Below, one piece after another: positions 37,814 through 48,320 of a stretch of 64,000 nt of DNA. The DNA lies in the NCBI RefSeq assembly GCF_014839805.1, contig NC_051141.1, positions 8,812,777 to 8,876,776 of the forward strand. Reading direction: 5' to 3'. Each line of letters starts with the position of its first letter. The stretch's first letter is position 1. The translations under genes were made by a program, and so were the position numbers. Below the pieces are notes generated by a model. The model ran no database searches and had not been told where the DNA came from. It saw nothing but the letters and a program-made list of their open reading frames with translations. This stretch comes from Manduca sexta. Taxonomy: Eukaryota > Arthropoda > Insecta > Lepidoptera > Sphingidae.

Positions 37814-38546
37814 ATTGAAATTAAACTAATTTTTCGGATTCTATCGCGGTTTTTTGTTTTTTATTTTTCTCCCGACGTTTCGAAGACTTTGCAGCCTTCA
37901 TGGTCACGGGGGGGACTGAGGTGTTGTTCATCCGCAAAGTCAAAGTTACAATATCTACCTACATTTTACAATTATACAACTTTTTAAATTTTTAGCTGTT
38001 GACGGTCCGATCTACGCAGAATGAGCTCACAGTGTCTTGAAGTCTGGCAGCCGGTCTTTTGGGTTCCGATTTAATTAAATGTAGAACTGGATCCCAGGCT
38101 TGTGCAAGCTTCCAACCATCTTCCCTATTGAAATTAGGATGTTTTTAATTTCAATAGCCTCGCGAATCATCCTGGGCAGGAATCGGTGTTCTTTGGCGAG
38201 GATTTGTGGCTTGTCTAGTCGCAGATAATGATTGGCGCCTCCTTCAGAGTGTTCAGCGACTGCAGACTTCGTCGAGCGTCGGTGTTTCACGTCAGCTATA
38301 TGTTCTTTTACGCGGGTCCCTATATTTCTTTTTGTTTGCACGATATAAGAGAGGCCACAGTTGCAATCTATTTTGTATACTCCCGGTTCTTGTAGAGGTA
38401 TATGACACTTGACAGGTGGTAAAAATTGACTAATCTTCTTAGGCGGCTTAAAATAAGTTTTTATGGAAGCACGCTTCAGGATGTAGCCAATCTTGTCGGT
38501 GACTCCTCTTACATATGGTAATACAACCGGAACACGTTCAACTGTG
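37814..38546 (-). pseudogene. Penelope-like GIY-YIG fragment, inverted arm
   Basis: This arm is the near-identical reverse complement of 38765-39497, symmetric about 38655.5. The reading frame from 38341 down to 38075 encodes the distal GIY-YIG part (QTKRNIGTRVKEH, HSEGGANHYL, RMIREAIEIKN). The YIG motif reads YIV here, a change of a conserved glycine. A T5 run at 38458-38462 keeps the upstream frame that the other arm has lost. The arm cannot make a complete protein because it contains no reverse transcriptase core. Confidence 0.85.
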
Positions 38547-39531
38547 TGTCTGTTAAAACAGACCCATACTGATAAATATCTGAACGGTGAATCTCATCAC
38601 CATCCAAAACAGTTAGCTACCGTGGGCAAATCTTTGTTTCAGAGAGCACAAGGAATCTGTGACGAGAAACACCTGGCCGCTGAGCTGCAACATGTCAAGC
38701 AAGTACTGCGAGACAACAAGCTCCAAATTCCACGCCGCCGTCACAGAAACCGAGTGAAACCAGCCACAGTTGAACGTGTTCCGGTTGTATTACCATATGT
38801 AAGAGGAGTCACCGACAAGATTGGCTACATCCTGAAGCGTGCTTCCATAAAACTTATTTTAAGCCGCCTAAGAAGATTAGTCAATTTTTACCACCTGTCA
38901 AGTGTCATATACCTCTACAAGAACCGGGAGTATACAAAATAGATTGCAACTGTGGCCTCTCTTATATCGGGCAAACAAAAAGAAATATAGGGACCCGCGT
39001 AAAAGAACATATAGCTGACGTGAAACACCGACGCTCGACGAAGTCTGCAGTCGCTGAACACTCTGAAGGAGGCGCCAATCATTATCTGCGACTAGACAAG
39101 CCACAAATCCTCGCCAAAGAACACCGATTCCTGCCCAGGATGATTCGCGAGGCTATTGAAATTAAAAACATCCTAATTTCAATAGGGAAGATGGTTGGAA
39201 GCTTGCACAAGCCTGGGATCCAGTTCTACATTTAATTAAATCGGAACCCAAAAGACCGGCTGCCAGACTTCAAGACACTGTGAGCTCATTCTGCGTAGAT
39301 CGGACCACCAACAGCTAAAAAAATTTAAAAAGTTGTATAATTGTAAAATTTAGGCAGATATTGTAACTTTGACTTTGCGGATGAACAACACCTCAGTCCC
39401 CCCGTGACCATGAAGGCTGCAAAGTCTTCGAAACGTCGGGAGAAAAATAAAAAACAAAAAACCGCGATAGAATCCGAAAAATTAGTTTAATTTCAATGTC
39501 TAACATTCGCGTAAATATAAGAAATCATTAT
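38547..39531 (+). pseudogene. Penelope-like RT C-terminus and GIY-YIG endonuclease, forward copy
   Basis: Residues of the reverse transcriptase thumb/linker (HTDKYLNGESHHHPKQ, QRAQGICDEKHLAAEL) lie in the unique spacer 38547-38764. PYVRGVTDKIGYILKR follows. An A4 run at 38849-38852, which is A5 in the other arm, shifts the frame. After it the GIY-YIG domain continues: GVY at 38927-38935, YIG at 38963-38971, then TRVKEH, HSEGGANHY and the conserved REAIEI helix. In the family this domain nicks target DNA. The frameshift and the missing RT core make the copy inactive. Its 3' end is just before the target duplication at 39532. Confidence 0.85.
39406..39441 (+). ncRNA. Decayed hammerhead-ribozyme-like motif of the Penelope-like element
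   Basis: The stretch has a GAAG...CTTC stem with an internal loop, followed directly by GAAAC and GTCGGG, in the place where Penelope-like elements are known to carry hammerhead ribozymes. The expected CTGANGA core box reads ACCATGA here, so cleavage activity is unlikely. The mirror copy lies at about 37870-37905 on the reverse strand. Tentative: recognised by eye, not folded. Confidence 0.35.
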
Positions 39532-39599
39532 ACCACAAGAATTATTTTTCACATGTCACAATGGGTCAAAACCGACTTTAGATAAAAGTGCCTATTATA

Positions 39600-40020
39600 T
39601 AAGTTGTCTCTGTGGCATAGTTGTATTGCGTGCGCGGCACGACTACACCACTGTTTGAGACAGGCAAAGTGATATTTGATATCTTTTTTATTTTCTAACG
39701 CACATTTTATATGAACCGAAGACGCGATTTTTTTGTATTGCTTTGGCTTGCCCATACCTAAAGCAGTAGGCACGCCACTTCCACCTAGGTCGTTCAGCAT
39801 TCCGCCAAGCTCTTCCAGCGTCTCTGCAAAGATTACTATATCGTCTGCGAAACGAAGATGTGAGATGCGCTCTTCATTGACGTTGATGCCACGTGCAGTC
39901 CAGTCCAGAGTCTTGAAGACGTCCTCCATCGCGTTGGTGAACAGTTTTGGAGATATTACATCTCCCTGTCTCAACCCGCGACGGAGTGGAATTGGTTTTG
40001 TTCTGATAGAATAGAAGGTA
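39600..40020 (-). pseudogene. RTE-clade LINE reverse transcriptase fragment
   Basis: The reverse frame encodes PLRRGLRQGDVISPKLFTNA, a FKTLDW segment and HLRFADDIVIFAETL. QGD and FADD are reverse transcriptase motifs (palm), and the surrounding words are typical of RTE-like elements in Lepidoptera. FADD carries the two catalytic aspartates. The frame stays open to 39549, but after LGGMLNDL the sequence no longer resembles an RTE product, so the 3' part is rearranged or replaced. The Penelope target duplication begins immediately beside it (39543), so that element may have landed in this LINE. No endonuclease domain is present. Confidence 0.8.
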
Positions 40021-40149
40021 TGACAAATACATGTTCTGTATCGCAGGTAACATAATATATGATAAAACAAGTACATTTATATATAAATAAAATAAAATGT
40101 TTGTAATTTCCTGTTTCAATGTCTTTATGTAATCATTGCACATAGGCAA

Positions 40150-43100
40150 GTCCTATTTAACTCAAAGCGTTTGTGTACGGCACAGAAATCTGAACAATTA
40201 TCCGATGCGCCAATAGAAGACAATTAATGACTACAAAAACTGTTTAATAAGATTATTTATCGCGACATTTCGTTTTTCCAGGATATTTTGAAAATCAATG
40301 AATTATATATACAAACAGAACGTAATTTTAGACTTATGTTGTCATACATCCTGCTGATAACAAAATTATTGACATAATAATATTATTATTTCCTCTTTAT
40401 TTACCCGACTACGGCGAAGCAAAATGGAGGTTATGCTTTTGACTGGTATGTATATACTATATACTATGTATGTATGTACTATAATTGTTCATCTGTTCCT
40501 CCATAACTTTTAAATCACATATAATTTAAAAAAATGTGGTATATGCCTCATTACGACATCAATCATCATCACCCGCTGGGTATAGGTGATGTGAAAGAAG
40601 TAAGGTTCTAACTCAGTTTGTTTAGAAAGGCATTCTACAAAAATTTTGTTTGAAGGAAATTATCAGAAAAGTAACATATTTTTTTCGTTACATTGACATA
40701 TTTCTATGGTGATGGTAAAAGCTTTTGATTCAATCTCACGTTATAGAGAGCACGGCTTTTTCAAATTTTATGTTAACTATAACTCGGCAACGTTGATTCT
40801 TAGAAAAAAGGTGTTAGAACAATATTTACAGTTATTTGAATGGTCTTATCATGTCTCAACTTCAACTACAGCTTTATGAGATTTTTTGGGTTGCTTGAAT
40901 GTCTATTTTCACCGGACGAAATACTTTATCACGAAATTATAACCTCATAATAATTTTAATAAAAAGTAAGTTTGAAAACACAAATCCCCGACCCCTGAAT
41001 AATTACGCTCCAAAAAGTATGAATGACGAAAATATTCATATTTCCAATTTTTAAACTCTACATACGTACTGTACCTATGTAAAGATAGCTATTACTTATG
41101 TACATTCGATTCTGACATATGTACATACATTAAAGCAGACCGGATTGAGAGACTGCAGCATTGTCTATTTCTGCAGCCAAGCATTCATGTGTTCAGGTAT
41201 GAAGAACATTGAAGCTAGAGTAATTACCGACGTCTTAACGCGCTATGTTACAATGTCAGTCGTATCTTGAACATGTTGAGGACTTTCAATCAATGAAAAT
41301 ATAGCCAAAGTCTTTGAAGGTTTTCGTTTCGCAGATCGCGTAAGACGTTAAAGTATAAACTGAATTGCTTACAACGTGTTATATTTAATATGTCCTGCCG
41401 AGGTATGTAATCTATTCACAATATGTACGATTGAATATTTGCTCTCAATAGTAACCAACTGTTTGATTTCATATTCGAAGTACGCGGGTCAACAGTGGCC
41501 TTAACCACTGAACGTGACCGGCCGACCGCGAATCTACAGCACTTTAATTGTACAAATCTATCATCAATATATACGAACTTATTTGCTGTGTTCACAACAA
41601 AACTTGTTGTTTAATGGTTTACTTTATGTAGAATAACCGCTTGTTTGTGTGTGTTGTGTAGGTATACATGTAACTTTTTGTTGACGTCGCCGCTGGGAGA
41701 ATCGCGGTTTATAATCACGGTATTTAAATTCTACCAATCTATATCATGGAACAAGCGCTAACCTGGAACTTTCGATTTACTTTGTAGAAATATGAATATT
41801 ATTTTGTTATCTTCCCCTCATAAATCCTCTGTTCATTATTAAACTAAATAACTGGTCGTACACTTGATAGTATGTGCCGACTGCTCTTAAACCGTGGTAG
41901 TGATAGTAAACATCCATCAAAAACTGCGAAGCACTGCCTAATACTACACTCCGGTCAGATAGTTTATCAGGCAGGCAGAAGATCAATATCTCCTAAACTG
42001 CTCTTTCTACCCGTGAACGGCCCTCTGTTTATTTTAATATTTTCGTTAATTAATTTTAATGAGTTTGAGAGGATTTAAAATTATAGCTTTCAAAGATCTC
42101 CGTTCCTATTTTCTATTGTCAGTTCAAACCTTTCTCTAGGTGAATGAGCCATGACGTGATTAAGTCCGTATAACTCGATTATGTTCCTACAGTAATAGTT
42201 ACATTATCAAGTGTTCTACAACGATCTTATACTTCGATTACAAGTGCATTATTGGTAAGTAAGGCATTATCGCGGGACGAGAGTTATAGAGATTGCTTTG
42301 CGCTTTGACTCCACGGCCACTTGTATATAATATCCTCCCTTATTGGGCTTGGAAAGTAATAATGGACTTAAATTGGTTTATTATCCAAAAAATACCAGTC
42401 GAACTCTTTACAACGTTACAGGTTTGTCATGATGAATTAAAATCCTAAAGTAATAAATACAATGGTGAGCTATTATATTGTTTGTTTCACGTCGTCATCC
42501 TTTTACTATGTGTTAAATATGTGTTAAGAGTCTACGGTTTGCGGTTAGTTAACGATGCGATGAGCCTTGTACTTACGTGGCTTCGATTGTCGACTAATAA
42601 AACGCAGTACTATGCAACTACATGTATGAGACCGACATCAAATTGTAAACTGTAACTATATTTAAATGGTCCACTATACTCGCGTGGTAATAAACGCAAC
42701 AAATATACAGAAAAACGCGATTTTTTTGCTGACGGTGATAGACTCGTATATACTATTATAGAATAACTTAGCGTCTCGATTCCATTAATTGATACTTGGA
42801 TTCGTTGACTGTCACACTGTTTAGACAGTTTTGTGGTTACAAGATAATCAGAGAGAGAGAGAAGGAAACAACCAAATTTAACAATGTCTACCAGTTTATA
42901 ATTATTTCAGTAGTGTTCAGTGTTAGAGAGATGAGAATAAAACTTTTGTTTAACATTAATGTGCAATCTGTTTTTATTCTAGTTGATTTTCATTATTGTG
43001 GGGTAGATGCATGAAGTGATGATAGCGATGTGCCCTTTAAAATGAAGGTATGATCGAGGAATCTGTTTGATAAATGTCACAATTCATAATGAATTTAAGG

Positions 43101-43190
43101 ACGCATTATAATTAAATCGAATCCACGCGCGTGAATGTCCCCGTTAACTTTTTTCCAGAATATTTTAATAAACATCTTATATATCTTTGT
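40150..43190. other. Intron, no gene recognised
   Basis: AT-rich, no assignable repeat or exon seen. Short open frames such as 41872-42078 and 42796-43014 show no domain. Confidence 0.4.
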
Positions 43191-43194
43191 AGCG

Positions 43195-43370
43195 AGTGTA
43201 ACTACTAGACATAATCTGACTTAACACCTCATGTCTCAGGATGGCGAGCACAGTGGAATACCAAATAATATTTTTAATTCCTTATGTTGAATGGCATTTC
43301 TACTGTTTATGGGTGGTCGTATCGCTTACCATCAGGCGAACGGCATGCTCGTCACGTCATTCAAAGCAAT
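43195..43370 (-). repeat. Repeat D, reverse copy
   Basis: Reverse complement of the 5' part of the family at 44160-44375: gcttaccatcaggcgaacgg, tgtttatgggtggtcgtatc and ggaataccaaataatattt. About 20-25 bp separate it from the (CAAA)n-tailed element that follows. Confidence 0.7.
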
Positions 43371-43392
43371 AAACAACTAAAAAAAAACAAAT

Positions 43393-43882
43393 CTGTACTA
43401 TTATATAAAGCTGAAGTTTGTTTGTTTGAGCGCGCTAATCTCAGGAGCTACTTACTGGTTCAGATTAAGAGGTTCTTTAGGTGTTAGATAGCTCATTTAT
43501 CGAGGAAGGACACTATATATAATATCACGATATGTTTCAATAGGGATGTTGCAAAAACGGGATGGAATTATCATTTTCAGAACTTCCGTTGCGTGGGCTG
43601 TGTAAACGGTTAAGTTTACGCAATTAACATGTATAACGGAATTGTCCCTCTAAAAAGGTTAAACAAAATATTATTAAAAAGTACCCCACCGAATCTTATC
43701 TGCGCGTTGAATGCGATAAACTTAATAACAATTCAACGGATTTCGATGAAATTTGGTATGGAGGTAGTTTGAGCCCCTGGAAAGGAAATGCGCTATTCTT
43801 TCTATCGCGGGAAAATATATAATGGTACTTTTATCTCGGAAAATACTTTCACGCCCATGTAGCTGCTAGTAAAAGCTAGCGT
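43393..43882 (-). repeat. (CAAA)n-tailed element, reverse copy with a single 123-bp-type unit
   Basis: It starts with actattatataaagctgaag (reverse of the usual end), has a short (GTTT)n and a gcgcgctaatctcagga block, then one degenerate repeat unit, gttgcgtgggctgtgtaaac, and ends gctgctagtaaaagctagc. It gives the family's structure without array expansion. Confidence 0.7.
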
Positions 43883-44159
43883 ATAATAAAAATGCCACTT
43901 CACATTTATAATTTAATTTTTTCTGGGTATTAACCATGGGTAACGTAACATCTGTTGCCTTAACTGAAGTATTGATTTTTTCCAGAATAGTTAATGGGAA
44001 GGTCATTTTGCATCTTGCATTTCGCATGTAAGCGGCTAGCGCTACAATATGTTAGTTTCTCACGCATACTGTCATAGAGAATGACTTGAGTTAGAACAAT
44101 TTTGATGTAATTTTTTTTTATTTAATGACACCAAAAAAGTTTTGTTTCTTTTTTATAAC

Positions 44160-44375
44160 TTCGAATAACAAGACGAACTTGTCGTTCGCCTGATGTTAAT
44201 CGATACGACCGCCTATAAACAGTAAGATCACCATCCAACATCTTGAATTACAAAGTATTGTTGGATATTCCACTGCACTCACCATCCTAAGAAATGAGAT
44301 ATTAAGTCTTATTATGTATGTCCCATAGTTACACTGGCTACAATGTCTTTCAAACCGGAACACAACAGTGTTAAT
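44160..44375 (+). repeat. Repeat D, forward copy 1
   Basis: Starts acttgtcgttcgcctgatg; shared blocks with 48050-48320 are cgatacgaccgcc(t/c)ataaac, accatccaa, attacaaagtattg, ttacactggctacaa and tcaaaccggaacacaacagt. It is common in Lepidoptera in my experience; class uncertain (SINE or LINE 3' end). Confidence 0.7.
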
Positions 44376-44614
44376 ACAGAAGATTTCTTTCGTACTTAGT
44401 ACCTACTACTAAAAGCCCTGCCACTGTCGTCTTTAGAACATGTATGTGGATCCTATATCTATAGATTTGGGTTGGTGTCGGAGTCTTTCCTAACAATATC
44501 CACTATGTCCATCATAGTTTTATTGTCTGTTAAATATTTATAATGGGGTGTTATATCAACCAGATATTTGTGCAAATCTAAAAGCTCGTTATGAATTTAG
44601 AACTAGGCGTTTGA

Positions 44615-44850
44615 TTATTGTCTCGTATTACATGCACAGTACGACTACCGCTTAGAAGTCTCGAGTTCGAAACCCAGGTGAAACAAAGCTATATTGGATT
44701 TTACTGGTTAGTATCGGCACGAAGTCTGGAATTTGCATTAGGTATGGCGTTAGGCTCTTTACACCATGGGACGGAATTTACACGACAAATGGTGGGTTCA
44801 CTGTTTACGCCCCTGCTTACATTTTCGAGGATAAAAGGGCCTAGGTGTAC
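44615..44850 (+). repeat. SINE family C, copy 2, next to Pde7 exon e
   Basis: The head contains a box-B-like tctcgagttcgaaacccagg. The body shares agtatcggcacgaagtctgg and tatggcg...ttacaccatggg blocks with 50590-50880. It ends about 90 bp before exon e, and its reading frame is open through the acceptor into that exon. Confidence 0.65.
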
Positions 44851-44938
44851 TTATATAATTAGTATTAAATGCCATCGAAATAATTTATTAATAGACTCCG
44901 GTAAACAGGTGAGTATATTTACATATTTTGTTGTCCAG

Positions 44939-45070
44939 ATCCGTGAGCACTTGGAGCCATTGGAGATTATGGCGTCCCTGCTGGCGGCTATTGCGCATGA
45001 CATGGACCACCCGGGCGTCAACCAGCCATTCCTTATCGCCACGTCCAACCACCTAGCGGCACTGTACCAT
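44939..45070 (+). CDS. Pde7: Pde7 coding exon e (HD metal-binding motif)
   Basis: A 132-nt, phase 0-0 exon lies between ttgttgtccag and gtaagt. It encodes residues 167-210, with [20 protein letters not shown] followed by [17 protein letters not shown]186 and D187 are the second and third ligands of the catalytic metal pair, in the HDxDHPG signature of class I phosphodiesterases. The number of residues between the HCFL of exon d and LLAA here equals that of human PDE7A, which supports the junction. The frame is also open upstream through about 320 nt of intron, including a SINE starting near 44615, but the acceptor at 44938 and the conserved length favour the exon start given. Confidence 0.95.
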
Positions 45071-45699
45071 GTAAGTATATAATAAAAACAGTTACCACAC
45101 GAGTATGTAATAAGCACTGGTTCAACGCATATTAACGGAATAAAGCTTGGTATAGTGACGGTATACGGGCCACCTAGTTCACAAACTGGGAGGACTTGGT
45201 TTAGAAACCTAGGTCTGTAATGGTTTCTCTTACGCAAATAGTGCATAGCTCGATTCCCCGGAGGAAGAAGATTATGCAACAGGCACCAATTATTTTTAAA
45301 ATGAATGTCTTGATAAGGAGTAATATAGGAGGTAAGATTAAATTAAAATAGACTGATGTCGGAAATATTTAAGTGGAGATAAATCTGACAATTCAGAAAA
45401 TTATTTATTTATTAGGAAATATAAATTCGTATGACAGTTGAAAATACTCACAATGTAACACGCTCTTATTTATAAAAAAATGTGTGATATAAAAACGCAA
45501 ATATTTAATACATCGCGTTCAAATTATTTTTAATGTTTAGTTTTTTTTATTACCAAGTAATAAAAGGTTGTTTTTAAATGTTTTTTTTTCTTTTGATTTT
45601 ATGTTTAACTTTTTAGTATTGTGTTTTTCGGTTATGAAGCCCGTAGTACCTACGCTCGCAATGCGTTGTTTTGAGCACTTAAAGCTGTATGTTGATTGC

Positions 45700-45955
45700 C
45701 ATCTAGCATCAAACTACTCATTAAAACGAATCATACGAACCCAAACTCGATGAGTTTATATCGCTTAATTACCGAGTGCGTAGGGCAATTTCCAGCTCCA
45801 TCATCAGACCCAGGTCATTTACAACATCGAGCACCAAAGTACTCGCTTAGACAAATCATACGAGGTCAAACTCGATGGGGTTGTGTCACTTAACTGTCCT
45901 ATTAGAGTTCCTATGGTCATCTTGGAGCTACATCATCAGACCCTGATTTCTAGCA
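45700..45955 (+). repeat. Two-unit diverged tandem repeat, about 125 bp
   Basis: Units start at 45700 (catctagcatcaaa) and 45825 (catcgagcaccaaa). Both contain aatcatacga, caaactcgatg and catcatcagaccc in the same order. The copies differ considerably, so the duplication is old. Confidence 0.75.
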
Positions 45956-45959
45956 GCAA

Positions 45960-47240
45960 CGTATTAGTTGGAATAAAATCCGTCTCCCTTTCATTTGATA
46001 CCTATACGTATTGGGTTGGTTGAACAAAAATATATACCTGATCCGCCATTTTGTAGTGGCGGCCATGGTGCAAGATTTGATTACAAACACCGGGACGATA
46101 GGTGAAACTAATATAAATAAAATCTAGTAATGTCGCAATTATTTTCATGGAGATAAAACTATGACGATTCACTTTTATTAATTTATTTAGAAAATATAAA
46201 ATTGTATGACAAAATTTTAATATGTGTAATTTTTTAGTTTTTCATTCTCTTTTGCTAAGTATTACTTTACCTAGAGATGATACCAATTTAAGTGCGTAGC
46301 CGATTATTTTTAAATAATAATCAATTCTTATTAGCCATAATGAAGCAATATTAATAAAATATTAAACTCGAAATAAAATACAGATAAATTCCAAGCTTCA
46401 CGTATAAATAACCGTGACACTGTTTACGTATCTTATCTTGCACTACATTGATTAACTAGACAGCTTAGCGGCTAGATCTTGAGGGAGATCTGTTCTTAAC
46501 ATTGCTCCACCCCATTCGGACGAAGGCCGCGTGAGGCGAAGCTCGGCAATTATCGAAATGGACAATTTTCTTAGAAGCGTATGTCGTCACCGCTTCCATT
46601 TCCTCTGCCCTAATCTATTTCTGTTTTTGCAAAATAGCTTAGTATCAATTTAGAGATGTAAGGCGAGATAACTGACACTATAACAATAAAAATCATATAC
46701 TATTTTCTTGTATAATTATGCTCTGGCGTCATTTTAAAATGGTCTGGCCGCTTTCGATAATTCTTTTTTTGTTGTATTCGTATTTCTTCTTGTGTTCGTA
46801 ATTGTCAGGACAAGCTTGGTATGAAATATTGACGTATATTCTACCGAAGTACGTATACATATATCGATGGTATGAAAGAAAAAAATTGTGAAAATAAAAA
46901 GATAAGACACCTGAACAATTTTTCAATGAAGTTTTGTAAGTGTGTTTGCTTGGTTTCAGATTGAAATAACATGATAAAAAAGGAGTTCATATAAAATGCG
47001 ATCTACGTACAAGGCAGTCTATCTAAAGATGGTCTAAAGTAAATGTTGTGAACATCAAACAATAAAGCATAAAATATATATTAAAAAAACCGTTTCTCTT
47101 ACAATCCTGAACTCATAGGCGCCAATTGTGCGGTTACTAATATTTTATATAAAGGAATAAATTGCTCGCAAAATTAAAACTTTAACGTTCCTTAATCACA
47201 AAAGTAACAACAAATTGTTATTGAAATAATGATACGAACT
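45960..47240. other. Intron between exons e and f, nothing recognised
   Basis: AT-rich; a slightly GC-richer patch at 46480-46560 has no frame or repeat identity. Confidence 0.35.
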
Positions 47241-47249
47241 ATGAAAGCA

Positions 47250-47348
47250 GCAAATTCTTCAATGCGATGGGATATAAAATGAAAAAAGCTCGTCAAGTAG
47301 TTTTATTTCAATGTCGCACACTCGCATAGTCATAAGAAATCAATAATT
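47250..47348 (+). repeat. Penelope-like element, 3' terminal fragment
   Basis: The sequence ctatgaaagcagcaaattct, then gttttatttcaatgtcgcac, then ctcgcatagtcataagaaat follows the same order as the 3' end of the Penelope-like copy at 39408-39530. No coding part remains. A short hairpin begins 6 bp after it. Confidence 0.7.
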
Positions 47349-47353
47349 AGGAA

Positions 47354-47389
47354 GACACATGTGCAACGTTTATACGTTGCACATGTGTC
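47354..47389. repeat. Perfect hairpin, 16-bp arms, 4-nt loop
   Basis: gacacatgtgcaacgt (47354-47369) pairs exactly with 47374-47389. It lies at the end of the Penelope-like 3' fragment. Confidence 0.92.
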
Positions 47390-47989
47390 ATAAATAAATT
47401 AATGTTATAAATTTATGTTCATAAATTTATATTTATGAACCGATCTTCGAAAGTCTAATAATATAAATATTTAATGACGTGTTTACATCCAGGACACTAT
47501 GCAGAGACGATAACTTAACACTTACTGGGTGCTATTTTTCCGCATCTCAAATCCAATTAAGATGGTGGTGGTGGGTAGAGGAATATTGAAACAAACAAGT
47601 TGTACATAGTCTATTGTCTATAAAAGTTGTTCGAAGTTTTCTCTGTTTTGTTTTCTTTCTTTTGAAGTCATGTCTGATTTAAAGTCAACTCATTACAGTT
47701 TATGTAATGGTAGAAAAATCTATTGTTGTTACCAACAAAAGTTTAAAGTCGTTGAAATTCTGAATTTGTTCACCGACTTTTTCAGCTGACTTTATATGGT
47801 ATTGTTACAATATTTAACTATTATTTAATAGTTTGTGTCTATTTTTTTTTAAACAACACTGGATTTAATCTCTAATATTCAGATATGGGGGAAGGGCTAG
47901 CCGGGTGTTCGCCTGGCGCTTTAGGCGTGGTACCTTGACTAAGCTTTTTTTCACAAGATCCCCTATCTGATAGACCACATCAAAAAAAG

Positions 47990-48023
47990 AAACAAATCGT
48001 AGGTGTTTACCTACGATTTGTTT
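47990..48023. repeat. Perfect hairpin, 15-bp arms, 4-nt loop
   Basis: aaacaaatcgtaggt (47990-48004) pairs with 48009-48023. Flanking A and T runs extend the stem after one mismatch. A terminator meaning is not expected in an intron of an animal gene. Confidence 0.9.
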
Positions 48024-48049
48024 TTTTTTGCTTTAAATAACGAGACGAG

Positions 48050-48320
48050 GTACGAGGACGAGGTGGTGGTAAGCGATACGACCGCCCATAAACAGTAGAA
48101 ACACCATCCAATACCTTGAATCACAAAGTATTGTTTGGTATTCCACCGTGCTCGCTGTGATGTGAGATGTTAAGTCTCTTTATGTCCAGTACTTACACTG
48201 GCTACAACGTCCTTCAAACCGGAACACAACAGTGACTACACACTGCTGCTTGGCGGCAGAAATTGACATTGCGGTGGTACCTACCCAGGCGGACTTACTT
48301 ATGAGAGACTTACCACCGGT
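48050..48320 (+). repeat. Repeat D, forward copy 2 (longest)
   Basis: It shares the D blocks listed at 44160-44375 and continues with acacactgctgcttggcggc, attgcggtggtacctaccca and atgagagacttaccaccggt, which are absent from the other copies here. The open frame 48232-48519 lies partly on this repeat and is not a gene. Confidence 0.75.

Larger units (their letters stand above)
37805..39543. mobile_element. Penelope-like retroelement inserted as an inverted dimer
   Basis: Two partial copies lie head to head: a reverse one (37814-38546) and a forward one (about 38547-39531). The forward copy encodes the end of the reverse transcriptase (HTDKYLNGESHHHPKQLA, then VKQVLRDNKLQ) and a GIY-YIG endonuclease domain, both hallmarks of Penelope-like elements. 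The whole is bounded by direct repeats ACCACAAGAATT at 37805-37816 and 39532-39543, so it entered as one event. Most of the reverse transcriptase is missing. Inverted, 5'-truncated dimers are typical of this class. It lies in the 13.4-kb Pde7 intron. Confidence 0.88.

Noticed and set aside
38493..38942. 149-codon frame considered as a host gene
   Set aside because: Its motifs are those of Penelope-like reverse transcriptase ends, and its start lies in the opposite-oriented arm.
44905..44938. Strong donor-like cag|gtgagt 30 nt before the exon e acceptor, considered as a recursive splice site or mini-exon border
   Set aside because: There is no polypyrimidine tract before it and the remaining interval is too short to be an intron; likely chance.
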